The notes: a model not told the origin generated them from the sequence alone. DNA of 50,045 nt from Parcubacteria group bacterium (GCA_016188835.1 JACPHB010000018.1:1-50045), one strand, 5' to 3'; positions 13,222-21,334 are shown, counted from the first letter of the stretch. Program-made: numbers and translations.

Positions 13222-13257
13222 TTCGGAAATCAGCAACGATCGTTGGGATATTACGAA
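13222..13257. repeat. palindromic repeat, GATC-centred, copy 2
   Basis: An inverted copy of the element at 3682-3717, with the same CAACGATCGTTG core and TTCGGAAATC/TTACGAA ends. It is intergenic, between divergent genes. Confidence 0.75.
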
Positions 13258-13290
13258 AAATAATGTAAGTATCAAAATTCTGTTACAGGG

Positions 13291-13319
13291 TTGACGATTT
13301 TATGATTTTAAACTATTTT
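13291..13319 (+). promoter_or_regulatory. promoter of gdh
   Basis: TTGACG at 13291-13296 and TATTTT at 13314-13319, 17 bases apart, upstream of the glutamate dehydrogenase gene. Confidence 0.5.
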
Positions 13320-13373
13320 AAAAGCAGATTGTTTTTTAAAAATTAATCTATAGCGTCGACGGAAAGGGAAAAA

Positions 13374-14651
13374 ATGGATCCGAGACAGCTGATTTTAGCG
13401 AACCTTGAACGAGCCCGGCCATTTATGGATATGCCGGACAATATCTATCAGAAACTTCTAAAACCGGAACGCGCTTTGGACGGCAGAATTGTTATTCCCA
13501 TTGATGACGGTACCGAAGCGACTTTCAATTATTACCGTGTTCAGCATAATTCCCATTGTGGCCCGACCAAGGGTGGCATCCGGTATCATCCTGACGTCAA
13601 TCGGGCCGAAGTGGAGTTTCTTTCCATGGGAATGACCTGGAAAACCGCCGTGATGGAACTGCGGTATGGCGGCGCCAAAGGCGGCATCGCCCCCTGTTAT
13701 GAAGGTCTTTCACCCGAACGAATCGCGTTTTTGCGCGATTATTTCCCGAAGAAAATGTCTCTGCCGGTTCTTGAACGGCTGACGCGCGAATATACCGAAA
13801 AAATCGCGCCGATTATCGGGCCGTATAAAGACATCCCGGCGCCCGACGTCTATACCAACTCTCAAGTGATGGCTTGGATAATGGACGAATACAGCAAAAT
13901 TGTCGGCTACACTTGCCCCGGCGTTGTTACTGGAAAGCCCATTGTTTTAGGTGGCTCTTTGGGCCGCAACGAAGCAACGGCGCGCGGAACTTTCTTTACC
14001 GTTCTTGAAGCCTTGCGGCACTTGGGTTATGAAAAAATGGGAACCGTTGTTATTCAGGGGTTTGGCAATGCCGGTTCTATTGCCGCGAAATTGTTTTATG
14101 AAACCGGTAATTTCTTAATAACTTCCGTTTCAGATTCTAAGGGCGGCATTTATAACAGATGCGGCCTCAATCCGGATGATGTTTTAAAGTTTAAAAAAGA
14201 AACAGGTTCGGTGGTTGGTTACCCAGATGCCGATTTCGTAACTAATGAAAAACTTTTAACTCTTCCCTGCACGATTCTTCTTCCTGCGGCGCTTGAAAAT
14301 GTTATCACAAAAGATAATGCCGATAAAATTCAAGCCATAATTGTTGCCGAACCAGCCAATGGCCCGACGACGATTGAAGCCGACGATATTCTTTTTAACC
14401 GCGGCATTTTCAGAATCCCGGATATTTTAGCCAACGCCGGCGGCGTAACCGTTTCTTATTTTGAATGGGTTCAAAATTTGCAAGGGCTTGATTGGACCGA
14501 AGAAGAAGTCAATGCGCGTCTTGAAGCCAAAATGAAATATGCCTTTAATAAGGTGCTGGCAGAAAGCCAAGCTAATAAAGTAAGCATGGGAACCGCTGCT
14601 TACATCCACGCCGGCAAACGGCTGGTGGAAGCCGGTCGGCTCCGCGGCTAG
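13374..14651 (+). CDS. gdhA: Glu/Leu/Phe/Val dehydrogenase family (glutamate dehydrogenase)
   Basis: The 425-residue product has the family's N-terminal dimerisation domain with the catalytic region GPTKGGIRYHPDV, MTWKTAVMELRYGGAKGGI (substrate Lys in GAKGG) and APDVYTNSQVMAWIMDEYS. A Rossmann NAD(P) domain follows with VVIQGFGNAGSIAAKLF (GxGxxG/A). These enzymes interconvert glutamate and 2-oxoglutarate plus ammonia. Length is normal. GGAAAGGG precedes the ATG. It is a single-gene unit ending at a strong palindromic terminator shared with convergent HU. Glutamate is the most likely substrate but the specificity pocket was not compared. Confidence 0.92.
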   Translation: MDPRQLILANLERARPFMDMPDNIYQKLLKPERALDGRIVIPIDDGTEATFNYYRVQHNSHCGPTKGGIRYHPDVNRAEVEFLSMGMTWKTAVMELRYGGAKGGIAPCYEGLSPERIAFLRDYFPKKMSLPVLERLTREYTEKIAPIIGPYKDIPAPDVYTNSQVMAWIMDEYSKIVGYTCPGVVTGKPIVLGGSLGRNEATARGTFFTVLEALRHLGYEKMGTVVIQGFGNAGSIAAKLFYETGNFLITSVSDSKGGIYNRCGLNPDDVLKFKKETGSVVGYPDADFVTNEKLLTLPCTILLPAALENVITKDNADKIQAIIVAEPANGPTTIEADDILFNRGIFRIPDILANAGGVTVSYFEWVQNLQGLDWTEEEVNARLEAKMKYAFNKVLAESQANKVSMGTAAYIHAGKRLVEAGRLRG

Positions 14652-14661
14652 TATTTAAAAC

Positions 14662-14700
14662 CAAACCCCGCCCTTCAGCTGAAGGGCGGGGTAATTTTTA
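14662..14700. terminator. bidirectional terminator between gdhA and HU
   Basis: A perfect 26-base palindrome (14666-14691) with CAGCTG centre, an A-rich left side and TTTTTA on the right. Confidence 0.9.
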
Positions 14701-14970
14701 TCTGACTGCTTCTTTTAAATTTTTCCCCGCTCGAAATTTCGGTACTTTTACAGCTGCAATCTGAATTTTCTCGCCGGTTCGCGGATTAACTCCGGGCCGG
14801 GCTTTTCTTGATGAAACGGCGAAAGCGCCGAATCCGGTAAGCGACACTTCTTCGCCCCGCGACAGGGCGGAAGTGATTTCATCAAGCATGGCGTTTACCG
14901 CCCTCTCGGCTTCGGCTTTGGTGGAACCGAGTTTTGCCGATACAACATCAACTAATTTGTCTTTATTCAT
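14698..14970 (-). CDS. hup: HU-family DNA-binding protein
   Basis: The 90-residue product matches HU/IHF along its length: MNKDKLVDVVSAKLGSTKAE, helix VNAMLDEITSALSRGEEVSL, GFGAFAVSSRKARPGVNPRTGEKI with the DNA-intercalating Pro in RPGVNPRTGE, and a C-terminal PKFRAGKNLKEAV. HU dimers bend DNA and compact the nucleoid. It is transcribed after rny on the same strand, with a dispersed repeat between them. Confidence 0.96.
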   Translation of the reverse strand: MNKDKLVDVVSAKLGSTKAEAERAVNAMLDEITSALSRGEEVSLTGFGAFAVSSRKARPGVNPRTGEKIQIAAVKVPKFRAGKNLKEAVR

Positions 14971-14980
14971 ATTTTTAATA

Positions 14981-15021
14981 CTTCGACTTTGCTCAGCATT
15001 AACCCTGAGCTTGTCGAATGG
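14981..15021. repeat. dispersed repeat, TTCGACAAGCTCAGG type, inverted copy
   Basis: CTTCGACTTTGCTCAGC...CCTGAGCTTGTCGAATGGG, the reverse complement of the element at 8706-8747 with few changes. It lies just upstream of HU. Confidence 0.85.
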
Positions 15022-15075
15022 GTTAAAATTTATTATTTTATTTATTAAAACGACCAGTTGAAATTATACCACAAT

Positions 15076-16605
15076 TTATTTCGCGTATTCCACTGCCCGC
15101 GTTTCCCTGATAACGTTAACCTTGATTTCACCGGGATATTTTAATTCGCTTTCAATTTTTCTAGCCATTTCTTTGGCAAGCTGAAAGGCCTTTAAGTCAT
15201 CAATTTTTTCCGGATGGACGAAAATTCTGATTTCTCTACCGGCCGAAATAGCGTAAGATCTCTCAACGCCAGAAAAAGAATTAGCGATAGTTTCCAAGTT
15301 ATTCAGCCGTTTTACATAATTTTCAACCGTGTCGCGTCGGGCACCCGGCCGGCCGGCGGAAATAGCGTCGGCCGCCGTTACGATAAATGACTCGGGCGTC
15401 GCGAAAGGATAATCTTCATGATGCGATTCCATGGCTCTAATAATAGCTTCATCAATGCCATATTTTTTGAGAATTTTTCTTCCGAGCTCTATATGAGTTC
15501 CTTCAATTTCATGGTCAACCGCTTTACCGATATCGTGTAAAAGCGCGCCTTTTTTTGCCACCTCAACATTGGCTCCGAGTTCTTTAGCCATCATGCCGGA
15601 GATATGTGCCATTTCAATTGAGTGGACTAAAACATTCTGGCCGTAGCTGGTTCTGAAAGCCAGGCGCCCGAGTAGCATGGTAACTTCTTTGGGCAAATCA
15701 AAAATCCCCATTTCATACAGCGCAGCTTCACCGGCTTCCATAATTTTTTTAGTAACTTCTTTTTTCGCTTCTTCAACTTTTTCTTCAATTTTTGCCGGCT
15801 GAATCCGACCGTCAGCCATAAGCTTTATAAGCGCGGTTTTGGCAATTTCTCGCCGCAATGGATCAAATGAAGAAAGAGTGATTGATTCCGGGGTCTCATC
15901 TACTATAACCTCAACGCCGGTCAATTTTTCCAGAGTTCTGATATTTCTTCCTTCTTTGCCGATAATCCGGCCCTTTAAATCATCGGAAGGGAGAGCTACG
16001 GTTGAAGTAGTGATTTCACTTATATGCGACCGGGCATAGCGCTGAACCGCCACCGTCATAATTTCCCGAGCTTTCTTTTCCAATTCTTCAACACGGTTTT
16101 TTTCAAGCTTGGCCACCGCCAGTATCAGTTCGTTTTTATGATCTTCTTCCACTTCTGACAGCAATTTTGCCTTTGCTTCTTCGCGGCTTAAGCCGGAAAC
16201 CTGTTCCAGAGCTTCTTGGCTTTTTATTTTTAAATTATCGGCTTCCTGCCTGATATTTTTTATTTCATTTGCTTGACGCTCTAAATTTTCACGAATGCTT
16301 TCTAATCCGGATTCTTTTTGATCAACTTTTTTAATCTGAAGATTAAGGCGTTCTTCCTGGCGCGACAAAATCGCCAACCTTTCTCTTTCTTGGCTTTTTG
16401 TGTCCTCAAGAATTTTTACCGCCTTATCTTTGGCTTCAAGCAAAACCTCCCTTGATTGATTTTTGGCTTCTTCAAGCTGAACCTTGATTTTAGCTTCTAT
16501 TGAGTTGGCATTTTTCTTTGCTACCAATTGGCGGATGATGTAGCCCGAAACTATCCCTGCCGCCAAAGCCAGGGCGCCGGTTAAACTCAAGTAAATAAGT
16601 TCCAT
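15076..16605 (-). CDS. rny: ribonuclease Y
   Basis: The 509-residue product has an N-terminal membrane helix (about 5-25), a long charged coiled coil (about 30-190), a KH RNA-binding domain with GRIIGKEGRNIRTLEKLTG, and an HD phosphohydrolase domain with the metal ligands in HSIEMAH and LLHDIGKAVDHE. RNase Y starts mRNA decay at the membrane. Domain order and length are standard. It is followed by HU on the same strand. Confidence 0.95.
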   Translation of the reverse strand: MELIYLSLTGALALAAGIVSGYIIRQLVAKKNANSIEAKIKVQLEEAKNQSREVLLEAKDKAVKILEDTKSQERERLAILSRQEERLNLQIKKVDQKESGLESIRENLERQANEIKNIRQEADNLKIKSQEALEQVSGLSREEAKAKLLSEVEEDHKNELILAVAKLEKNRVEELEKKAREIMTVAVQRYARSHISEITTSTVALPSDDLKGRIIGKEGRNIRTLEKLTGVEVIVDETPESITLSSFDPLRREIAKTALIKLMADGRIQPAKIEEKVEEAKKEVTKKIMEAGEAALYEMGIFDLPKEVTMLLGRLAFRTSYGQNVLVHSIEMAHISGMMAKELGANVEVAKKGALLHDIGKAVDHEIEGTHIELGRKILKKYGIDEAIIRAMESHHEDYPFATPESFIVTAADAISAGRPGARRDTVENYVKRLNNLETIANSFSGVERSYAISAGREIRIFVHPEKIDDLKAFQLAKEMARKIESELKYPGEIKVNVIRETRAVEYAK

Positions 16606-16705
16606 ATTGGTGATTGTTAGTTAGAAAACTAAACATAGTTAAATTTAGTATTGATTGTATGATAGCAAATAAAAAATTTTCTGTCAATTTTTATCAGATA
16701 TATAA

Positions 16706-16741
16706 AAATAAAAAAACCGCCGCGGTATATACCTCGGCGGT
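16706..16741 (-). terminator. terminator of the three-gene unit
   Basis: ACCGCCGCGGT-ATAT-ACCTCGGCGGT followed on the minus strand by TTTTTTAT. Confidence 0.8.
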
Positions 16742-16750
16742 AAAAATTAT

Positions 16751-17152
16751 TTAATTGCGTTGCGTCATACTTATAGTCATAAATCCTGCGAGAGCGATCA
16801 TTCCTAAAACCATCCAGATATCCGGTAATTCCTTATTAAAGTGCCAAATCCAGAAAGTTGCCGAGATCCTGTCTGCGAGCAGAAAGGTTAGGCTAATAAT
16901 CCACCATCTATTTCCAAACCAATCAACTCTGTCATAAACCCAATATATTGCCATGGTCAGCATTACATAAAGCGGGAAAAACTGAAGGTAGAAGGCGATA
17001 CGGAATGTCCAGATGGAATTAAAGCGGTGACTCAAAACTTCCAATTTTCCGGCTTCAACCAGCACTCTCTGATAAAATACCGGTCCGGAAAGAGCGGCGG
17101 CAACGATAATGCTTATTGCTAGAGTCAGGAGCCAGTACGCCAATATTTTCAA
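16751..17152 (-). CDS. membrane protein, function unknown
   Basis: Not recognised. The 133-residue product has four hydrophobic spans (about 3-25, 45-70, 78-98, 110-130). It starts with TTG, overlapping the previous gene's TGA stop, with GGAG about 6 bases upstream, so translation is likely coupled. It is the last gene of a unit with 17149-17370 and 17390-17614. Confidence 0.6.
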   Translation of the reverse strand: MKILAYWLLTLAISIIVAAALSGPVFYQRVLVEAGKLEVLSHRFNSIWTFRIAFYLQFFPLYVMLTMAIYWVYDRVDWFGNRWWIISLTFLLADRISATFWIWHFNKELPDIWMVLGMIALAGFMTISMTQRN

Positions 17153-17370
17153 GGCATTCTCCGAATTCTTTTTTGTTCTTTTTTTATGTCGATACGAGCA
17201 TGTAAAGCGGCTAATTCAATGACACTTGGATTTGTTGCCCACGAAGGACGTGGAACATGATACATATTTCGTATTAAAGAATTTATATGGTCATGCTCTC
17301 GTTCAGTAATCTTTGCTCTCTTGAAAATACCCAATAAAACCTCATCCGGCGCAGGACGAATGCCACCCAT
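17149..17370 (-). CDS. hypothetical protein (73 residues)
   Basis: Not recognised. The start at 17370 (MGGIRPAPDEVLLGIFKRA) is chosen because GAGGAG lies 8 bases upstream; the 17385 start overlaps that ribosome site. The product is helical and basic at the end (KKEQKRIRRMP), with no membrane span. Middle gene of the unit. Confidence 0.55.
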   Translation of the reverse strand: MGGIRPAPDEVLLGIFKRAKITEREHDHINSLIRNMYHVPRPSWATNPSVIELAALHARIDIKKEQKRIRRMP

Positions 17371-17389
17371 GTTTTTACTCCTCATTTCT

Positions 17390-17614
17390 TTACAAGTTAT
17401 CGTAATATACAGGAAGCTCTTCGGGGTCTCTAAGTTCTTGCTTAAACGGTTTAGCAGGGAATTTTGCTACTTCTCTGATGTGGTAAAGAACGGTGACTTC
17501 ATGAATATCTCCCATTGCATCAAGCATTTTTTGAGCTTTAATTTTCGCTTGCTCGTCATTATCAGCTTGGATTAAATATTTCCCGGAATAAATTCTCAAA
17601 ACATATCCGATCAT
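17390..17614 (-). CDS. hypothetical protein (74 residues)
   Basis: Not recognised. It reads MIGYVLRIYSGKYLIQADND, then an Ala/Lys-rich helix (EQAKIKAQKMLDAM) and a beta-rich end; a small alpha-beta fold is likely. AAAGGATCGGAG precedes the ATG. First gene of the unit of three small genes that ends at the hairpin near 16716. Confidence 0.55.
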   Translation of the reverse strand: MIGYVLRIYSGKYLIQADNDEQAKIKAQKMLDAMGDIHEVTVLYHIREVAKFPAKPFKQELRDPEELPVYYDNL

Positions 17615-17652
17615 GCTCCGATCCTTTCTTTTTTAAAGAACGTTAATTAAAA

Positions 17653-17722
17653 CAAAAATAGCACCAAAGTGCTATTTTTGTAAATACAAACAATTAAAAA
17701 GCCGTATTGTTAATTACGGCTT
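17653..17722 (-). terminator. two tandem terminators after the Ntn-hydrolase gene
   Basis: A first hairpin at 17699-17722 (AAGCCGTA/TACGGCTT) is followed on the minus strand by TTTTT. A second, perfect 12-bp one lies at 17653-17680 (CAAAAATAGCAC/GTGCTATTTTTG). Tandem terminators insulate this gene from the unit downstream. Confidence 0.8.
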
Positions 17723-18290
17723 AAGAAGTTCCGCTTTCAAGTATAATAAATGGCTCTCTGACACCACCAGAAAATCTTTGAGCGGCTTCCAATGCTAACT
17801 GCACTCTTTCTTTAAGATGTTTGCTTCCCTGAGAAGTATACAGAGAGCCCTTCGCAAGATCAGCTCCGCAACCAACTGCATAAAACGAGTCAGCGGGTTC
17901 TCCGACTTGATAATCGTTATGCACCACGAAAATTCGTCCAAGGAGAGTCACGATAAAAGTTCCTCCGCTCTCTTGCTCTTTTTCTTTTTGGGCCCAACCG
18001 CCTTTTTTCAGGCATACCCTGAGCTTGGGAATGAATCTTGTAATCATAAATCCGTACAAATCCTCTTTAGCTTCTTGAGTAATCTTTGGCAACTCTAATT
18101 CATATTGGATTAATTCTCCCATCCTAAAACTGGTCGTGAATCCAAAAAGCCACTCTGTACCAGATTCATCTTTCTTGCTAAATACTTTTCTGTCTTTGCG
18201 CACAGTTAAACTTAAGTCCCCAACACCAGCTGAATCTCCACCAATTACTACTGTCTTTCGTCTGTCTGTTGCTACTGCAATACAAGTCAT
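17721..18290 (-). CDS. proteasome-like Ntn hydrolase
   Basis: The product from the ATG at 18290 has 189 residues and begins MTCIAVATDRRKTVVIGGDS. A Thr right after Met, followed by a beta strand and GGDSAG, is the pattern of proteasome-beta/HslV-type N-terminal nucleophile hydrolases, where Thr becomes the nucleophile after Met removal. AAGGAG stands 7 bases before this ATG; the longer frame to 18317 would bury the Thr and is rejected. Strands such as FIVTLLGRIFVVHNDYQVGEP and the YAVGCGADLAKGSLYT helix also suit the fold. No HslU or other proteasome gene is near. It may be a stand-alone hydrolase of the kind found in phages and many bacteria; substrate unknown. Confidence 0.75.
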   Translation of the reverse strand: MTCIAVATDRRKTVVIGGDSAGVGDLSLTVRKDRKVFSKKDESGTEWLFGFTTSFRMGELIQYELELPKITQEAKEDLYGFMITRFIPKLRVCLKKGGWAQKEKEQESGGTFIVTLLGRIFVVHNDYQVGEPADSFYAVGCGADLAKGSLYTSQGSKHLKERVQLALEAAQRFSGGVREPFIILESGTS

Positions 18291-18318
18291 CGGCGCACTC
18301 CTTTTGTTAATTTTCAAT

Positions 18319-18369
18319 TAGAAACAAGATATTTAGAAACAAGATATTATGAAAATAATATCTTGTCAA
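18319..18369 (-). promoter_or_regulatory. promoter with operator-like repeats for the Ntn hydrolase
   Basis: On the minus strand TTGACA (18369-18364) begins the promoter. An inverted repeat AAGATATTAT/ATAATATCTT (18341-18364) covers the space behind it. A 15-base unit (TAGAAACAAGATATT) occurs twice in tandem at 18319-18333 and 18334-18348. The AAGATATT element is thus present three times, suggesting a repressor site. Confidence 0.6.
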
Positions 18370-18493
18370 CTCTTGAGCGAGACATTGCACGACGTTAGAA
18401 TCTTTTATCGGCGGAAACTACCCACTTGCCATTTAGATATGGATATGATACCAATAGTTTCAGAATATCCCATTTTGAAAGCAGGAGGTATCT

Positions 18494-19021
18494 ATGGAGC
18501 TAAACCAGTTCCTTGTAAGTGCGAAAACAAATACTTATGCGTCTGAAAATGCGGTCAAGAGAATCCTTGAAGATGGTGCCCGTGAATTAGTTTATGAGAA
18601 CGGGATTTTCAGATACAGAGATAGATATTATGGATTTAATCCTTTCATTGGCGAAGAACTTGTGTGGGAGAATGGAAAACTCGTGTGGGTAATGAACTAT
18701 TTTGGAGGAGTTTATCATGAAGTAATTGACCTTGTGAGGTCAGAGGAAATTTACGATTTCTTGAAGTTGTCATTAAGACAGGTGCCAGAAGATAAACCAT
18801 TTCGTGGCCCCACCAGAAGATTCAAAAATAGCAACTTTAGCAACTTTGCTTATAACAATGAGGTATGGGGTAACATTTCCTGTTTTCACGGCACAGAACG
18901 GATTATGTGGATAGGAGAAAAGAAGGAAAAATTATGGCCCTATCAACCGCTTTATGCCCTTGTTTATCACGGTGGAACTATGGGTGAAAAAGGTTTAGAA
19001 TGGCGCAGTTACTCTGGCTAA
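18494..19021 (+). CDS. DUF5680-like protein
   Basis: The 175-residue product reads FLVSAKTNTYASENAVKRIL, then GARELVYENGIFRYRDRYYG, FIGEELVWENGKLVWVMNYFGG and PFRGPTRRF. This resembles, from memory, the DUF5680 family, whose function is unknown. It has no signal peptide. AGGAGG lies about 6 bases before the ATG, a strong ribosome site. It is divergent from the Ntn hydrolase, so the operator region between might affect both. Confidence 0.6.
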   Translation: MELNQFLVSAKTNTYASENAVKRILEDGARELVYENGIFRYRDRYYGFNPFIGEELVWENGKLVWVMNYFGGVYHEVIDLVRSEEIYDFLKLSLRQVPEDKPFRGPTRRFKNSNFSNFAYNNEVWGNISCFHGTERIMWIGEKKEKLWPYQPLYALVYHGGTMGEKGLEWRSYSG

Positions 19022-19122
19022 GTAAATTCCCGGCAATCTGTCTGGTTTTTCTTTTATATCAGAAAACTGAAACACCACACATCTATGTGGCATTTCTTAT
19101 TTTCTATTTTCTTTCGGTTTTC

Positions 19123-19368
19123 TTATCGACGACTAAAAATGTCCTTCAATTTCCTTCTTCCACCTCCGTTCTTCCAGTATCGTTCCCGTTTCTTTGCTTC
19201 TTGCTCGGTTTCAAATTTTTCAGAGAATAGCAATTTTAATGGTAGTCTGTGTTTCGTGGCGATTACCTGTCCAGAGTTATGTCTTTTTAATCGTTCCTCA
19301 AGATTACTGGTGTAGCCGACATAAGTTCTGCTGTCTTTTGAGCTTTTTAGAATATAGACAAAATACAT
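19123..19368 (-). CDS. GIY-YIG nuclease-superfamily protein
   Basis: The 81-residue product from the ATG at 19368 starts MYFVYILKSSKDSRTYVGYT, the GIY-YIG core in its VYI...YVG form, followed by NLEERLKRHNSG (catalytic Arg region) and EQEAKKRERYWKNGGGRRKL with the family Glu. Single-domain proteins like this (YhbQ/UPF0213-like) are common and may act on DNA structures. The longer N-terminus (MLGGPLTS) runs into repeat sequence and is rejected. Confidence 0.85.
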   Translation of the reverse strand: MYFVYILKSSKDSRTYVGYTSNLEERLKRHNSGQVIATKHRLPLKLLFSEKFETEQEAKKRERYWKNGGGRRKLKDIFSRR

Positions 19369-19407
19369 AGAGGTGAGCGGGCCGCCCAGCAAAACTGGGG
19401 CGAGCCT

Positions 19408-19438
19408 CGCTCAAAAATTATTTATAATTTTTGAGCGG
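19408..19438 (-). terminator. hairpin right after tRNA-Gly
   Basis: CTCAAAAATTAT/ATAATTTTTGAG is a perfect stem with small loop, abutting the 3' end of tRNA-Gly (GCC) on the minus strand, and probably ends its transcript. Confidence 0.6.
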
Positions 19439-19504
19439 GTGACGGGAATCGGACCCGTTTCTTGTCCTTGGCAAGGACACATAATACCATTATACGACAC
19501 CCGC
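19434..19504 (-). tRNA. tRNA-Gly (anticodon GCC)
   Basis: A 71-base cloverleaf with acceptor GCGGGTG/CACCCGC, anticodon loop TTGCCAA giving GCC, and T-loop GTCCGATTC. Confidence 0.95.
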
Positions 19505-19562
19505 CTTTGCTCGCAGTAGCGAGCTTCGGCGGGGCAAGCCCGCAAAAGTCGCGAAGGCGAGA
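19505..19562. repeat. GC-rich repeat cluster after tRNA-Gly
   Basis: TTGCTCGCAGTAGCGAGC, CTTCGGCGGGGCAAGCCCGC and GTCGCGAAGGCGAG form short hairpins of the same flavour as the CCCGCCGAAGC elements elsewhere. Nothing coding is seen between here and 19680. Confidence 0.5.
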
Positions 19563-19679
19563 ATGCTTAATATTTTATCAAAGTTTGGCCTTTTGGCAAG
19601 AGTTGCCAAAAGATATATTTTGCATTATTATGATAGTGGATAGTGACAGTGGATTAGTTGTTATTAACTTAACTTAACT

Positions 19680-20459
19680 ATGCGTACAAAAATAAAGAAA
19701 ATTATTCAAATTTTGGCTTTAATAGGGCTTTTTGCGGCTTTTATGCCCGGTTCTTATGTTTTAGCCATTGAAAATTTTCCTTTAACCGCGGCGGCTGATA
19801 AAATTGCTCCATTAAAAACTTTGCCAGCCGGTTTTTACCAATTCAACAATCTTGAAATTTTCAAGAGCCCTGCGGTCGACGAGCCGCCAACAACCTTGGA
19901 GGTTATACAGAGAAACGAAAAGTCCTGCGTTGTTTACGAAAACGGGAAAACTAATTTGCCATTGCCTTGTTTATTTCATAATAATGAAAATAATGTCTAT
20001 CTGATTCAGATTGAAGAAAGAACCACGCTGGTCGGCAACAATCAGGAACCGGCGTTGCTTTCTGATTTCCAAGCCGGCGAAAAAATCAATGTTTTGGGCT
20101 GGCTCGCAGCCGATTCAAAAACTGTCAGGGCGGCCGTAGTTAGAAGTTTGGCCGTAAAAGATTTTCATCAGTCGTTTTCCGGGACTATTAAAAAAGTTAC
20201 AGGTGACGGATTTATCATAACTTTATCAAACGGAGACGAAATTTTGGTAAAAACTCCGATTGTTGAGGGAGCCCAGGTTACGGTTAAAGGAGTTTTTGAC
20301 AAAGTAAATAACACGATAAACAGCGTGCTCTCAATTCTTATAAGGCCGACGATTGTTATTTTAGAAAAGCCGGTTGCCGAGCCCGAAACGCCGCCGGCCG
20401 CGCCTTCGACAAGGCCGTCAACGTTATTTAAGAATTTTCTTAGAGTTTTCGGGTTATAA
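19680..20459 (+). CDS. secreted protein with DUF5666-like region
   Basis: The 259-residue product has an N-terminal signal (basic KIKKIIQ, then LALIGLFAAFMPGSYVLA), so it should be exported. The middle and end are beta-rich; QSFSGTIKKVTGDGFIITLS and QVTVKGVFDKVNNTINSV resemble the small beta-barrel repeats annotated as DUF5666. Pro-rich residues near 235-250 precede the end. The folD gene begins 2 bases after its stop, so they are cotranscribed despite unrelated roles. Confidence 0.6.
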   Translation: MRTKIKKIIQILALIGLFAAFMPGSYVLAIENFPLTAAADKIAPLKTLPAGFYQFNNLEIFKSPAVDEPPTTLEVIQRNEKSCVVYENGKTNLPLPCLFHNNENNVYLIQIEERTTLVGNNQEPALLSDFQAGEKINVLGWLAADSKTVRAAVVRSLAVKDFHQSFSGTIKKVTGDGFIITLSNGDEILVKTPIVEGAQVTVKGVFDKVNNTINSVLSILIRPTIVILEKPVAEPETPPAAPSTRPSTLFKNFLRVFGL

Positions 20460-20461
20460 AC

Positions 20462-21334
20462 ATGATCATTGATGGTAAGAACTTGGCCGGAGAAATCTTG
20501 GCTAAGCTTAAAAAAGAAATCCAAAAACTGCCCCGACGCTTAAGCGTCGGGGCAGTTTTTGTCGGAAAAAATCCGGCGTCAGAAAGTTTTTTAAAACAAA
20601 AAGCTAAAATTGCGGAAATTTTAGGTGTCAACTTTAAAATTTTTCGACATGAGTTGAATATTTCAACAGAAAAATTAGCCAAGGAAATTATGAAACTAAA
20701 CAAAAATCAAATCAAAAATAATTATCCCACTTCCAGACGATCGTCTGTAAATGGGATAATTGTCCAACTTCCTCTACCAAAGCACATAAAAATAGAATCT
20801 GTTTTGAACGTTATAAATCCCAAAAAAGACATTGATGCTTTATCTAAAAATCCGAAAGTTTTAGCTCCAACGGCTGAAGCGGTTAAATTTATTTTTCAAA
20901 AATACAAAATAAATTACAAAAATAAAAACATTTTAATTGTCGGCCGCGGCCGATTGGTCGGCAAACCAATATTCAACTGGCTAAACGCAAATAAATCCCA
21001 TAGGCAATCTTTGCGTTCGAAGTGTTCAAGCGTAAAAGTTAAAATAATTGATGAAAGACAAAAAAACAATCTCACGAGGTACACTAATAATTCCGATATT
21101 ATAATAAGCGGGGTTGGAAAAGCCGGTTTGATAAACGGGAATATGATTAAAAGGAACGCGGTTTTAATTGATTTCGGTTTTAGTAAAAAAGGAAATAAAA
21201 TTTTCGGTGATTTTAATTTTGCCACTTGCGCCAAAAAAGCCAAACTTATCACTCCCGTTCCCGGCGGCATGGGCCCGATAATGGTTGCAATGCTTTTTAA
21301 TAATTTGATTAAGCTAAATAAAAACCCGACGTAA
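20462..21334 (+). CDS. folD: FolD bifunctional methylene-THF dehydrogenase/cyclohydrolase
   Basis: The 290-residue product has the FolD marks: MIIDGKNLAGEIL, the active-site segment FLKQK (K47 matching the catalytic Lys), NGIIVQLPLP, the NADP-binding GRGRLVGKPI, DIIISGVGKAGLI and TPVPGGMGPIMVAML. It makes 10-formyl-THF from 5,10-methylene-THF. Three segments are unlike family members and each is encoded by a palindromic repeat: residues 21-33 (20523-20560), 87-100 (20720-20761) and about 179-191 (20996-21035). All keep the frame and avoid the active-site motifs, so the enzyme may still work. No ribosome site is seen; translation may couple to the upstream gene. Confidence 0.9.
   Translation: MIIDGKNLAGEILAKLKKEIQKLPRRLSVGAVFVGKNPASESFLKQKAKIAEILGVNFKIFRHELNISTEKLAKEIMKLNKNQIKNNYPTSRRSSVNGIIVQLPLPKHIKIESVLNVINPKKDIDALSKNPKVLAPTAEAVKFIFQKYKINYKNKNILIVGRGRLVGKPIFNWLNANKSHRQSLRSKCSSVKVKIIDERQKNNLTRYTNNSDIIISGVGKAGLINGNMIKRNAVLIDFGFSKKGNKIFGDFNFATCAKKAKLITPVPGGMGPIMVAMLFNNLIKLNKNPT
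20523..20560. repeat. 38-base perfect palindrome in folD
   Basis: 19-base arms with centre CTTAAG and A/T runs at the ends. In RNA it would resemble a terminator. It encodes LPRRLSVGAV in the helix before the first Rossmann strand. Confidence 0.9.
20720..20761. repeat. 42-base palindrome in folD, GATC-centred
   Basis: 21-base arms with two mismatches around CAGACGATCGTCTG. The GATC-centred design is like the intergenic elements at 3682, 13222, 35531 and 36211. Confidence 0.88.
20996..21035. repeat. third repeat insertion in folD
   Basis: The segment matches the reverse complement of the intergenic repeat at 709-735 (ATAGGCAA...TGCGTTC). It adds about 13 residues (KSHRQSLRSKCSS) between two strands of the NADP domain. 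Confidence 0.65.
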
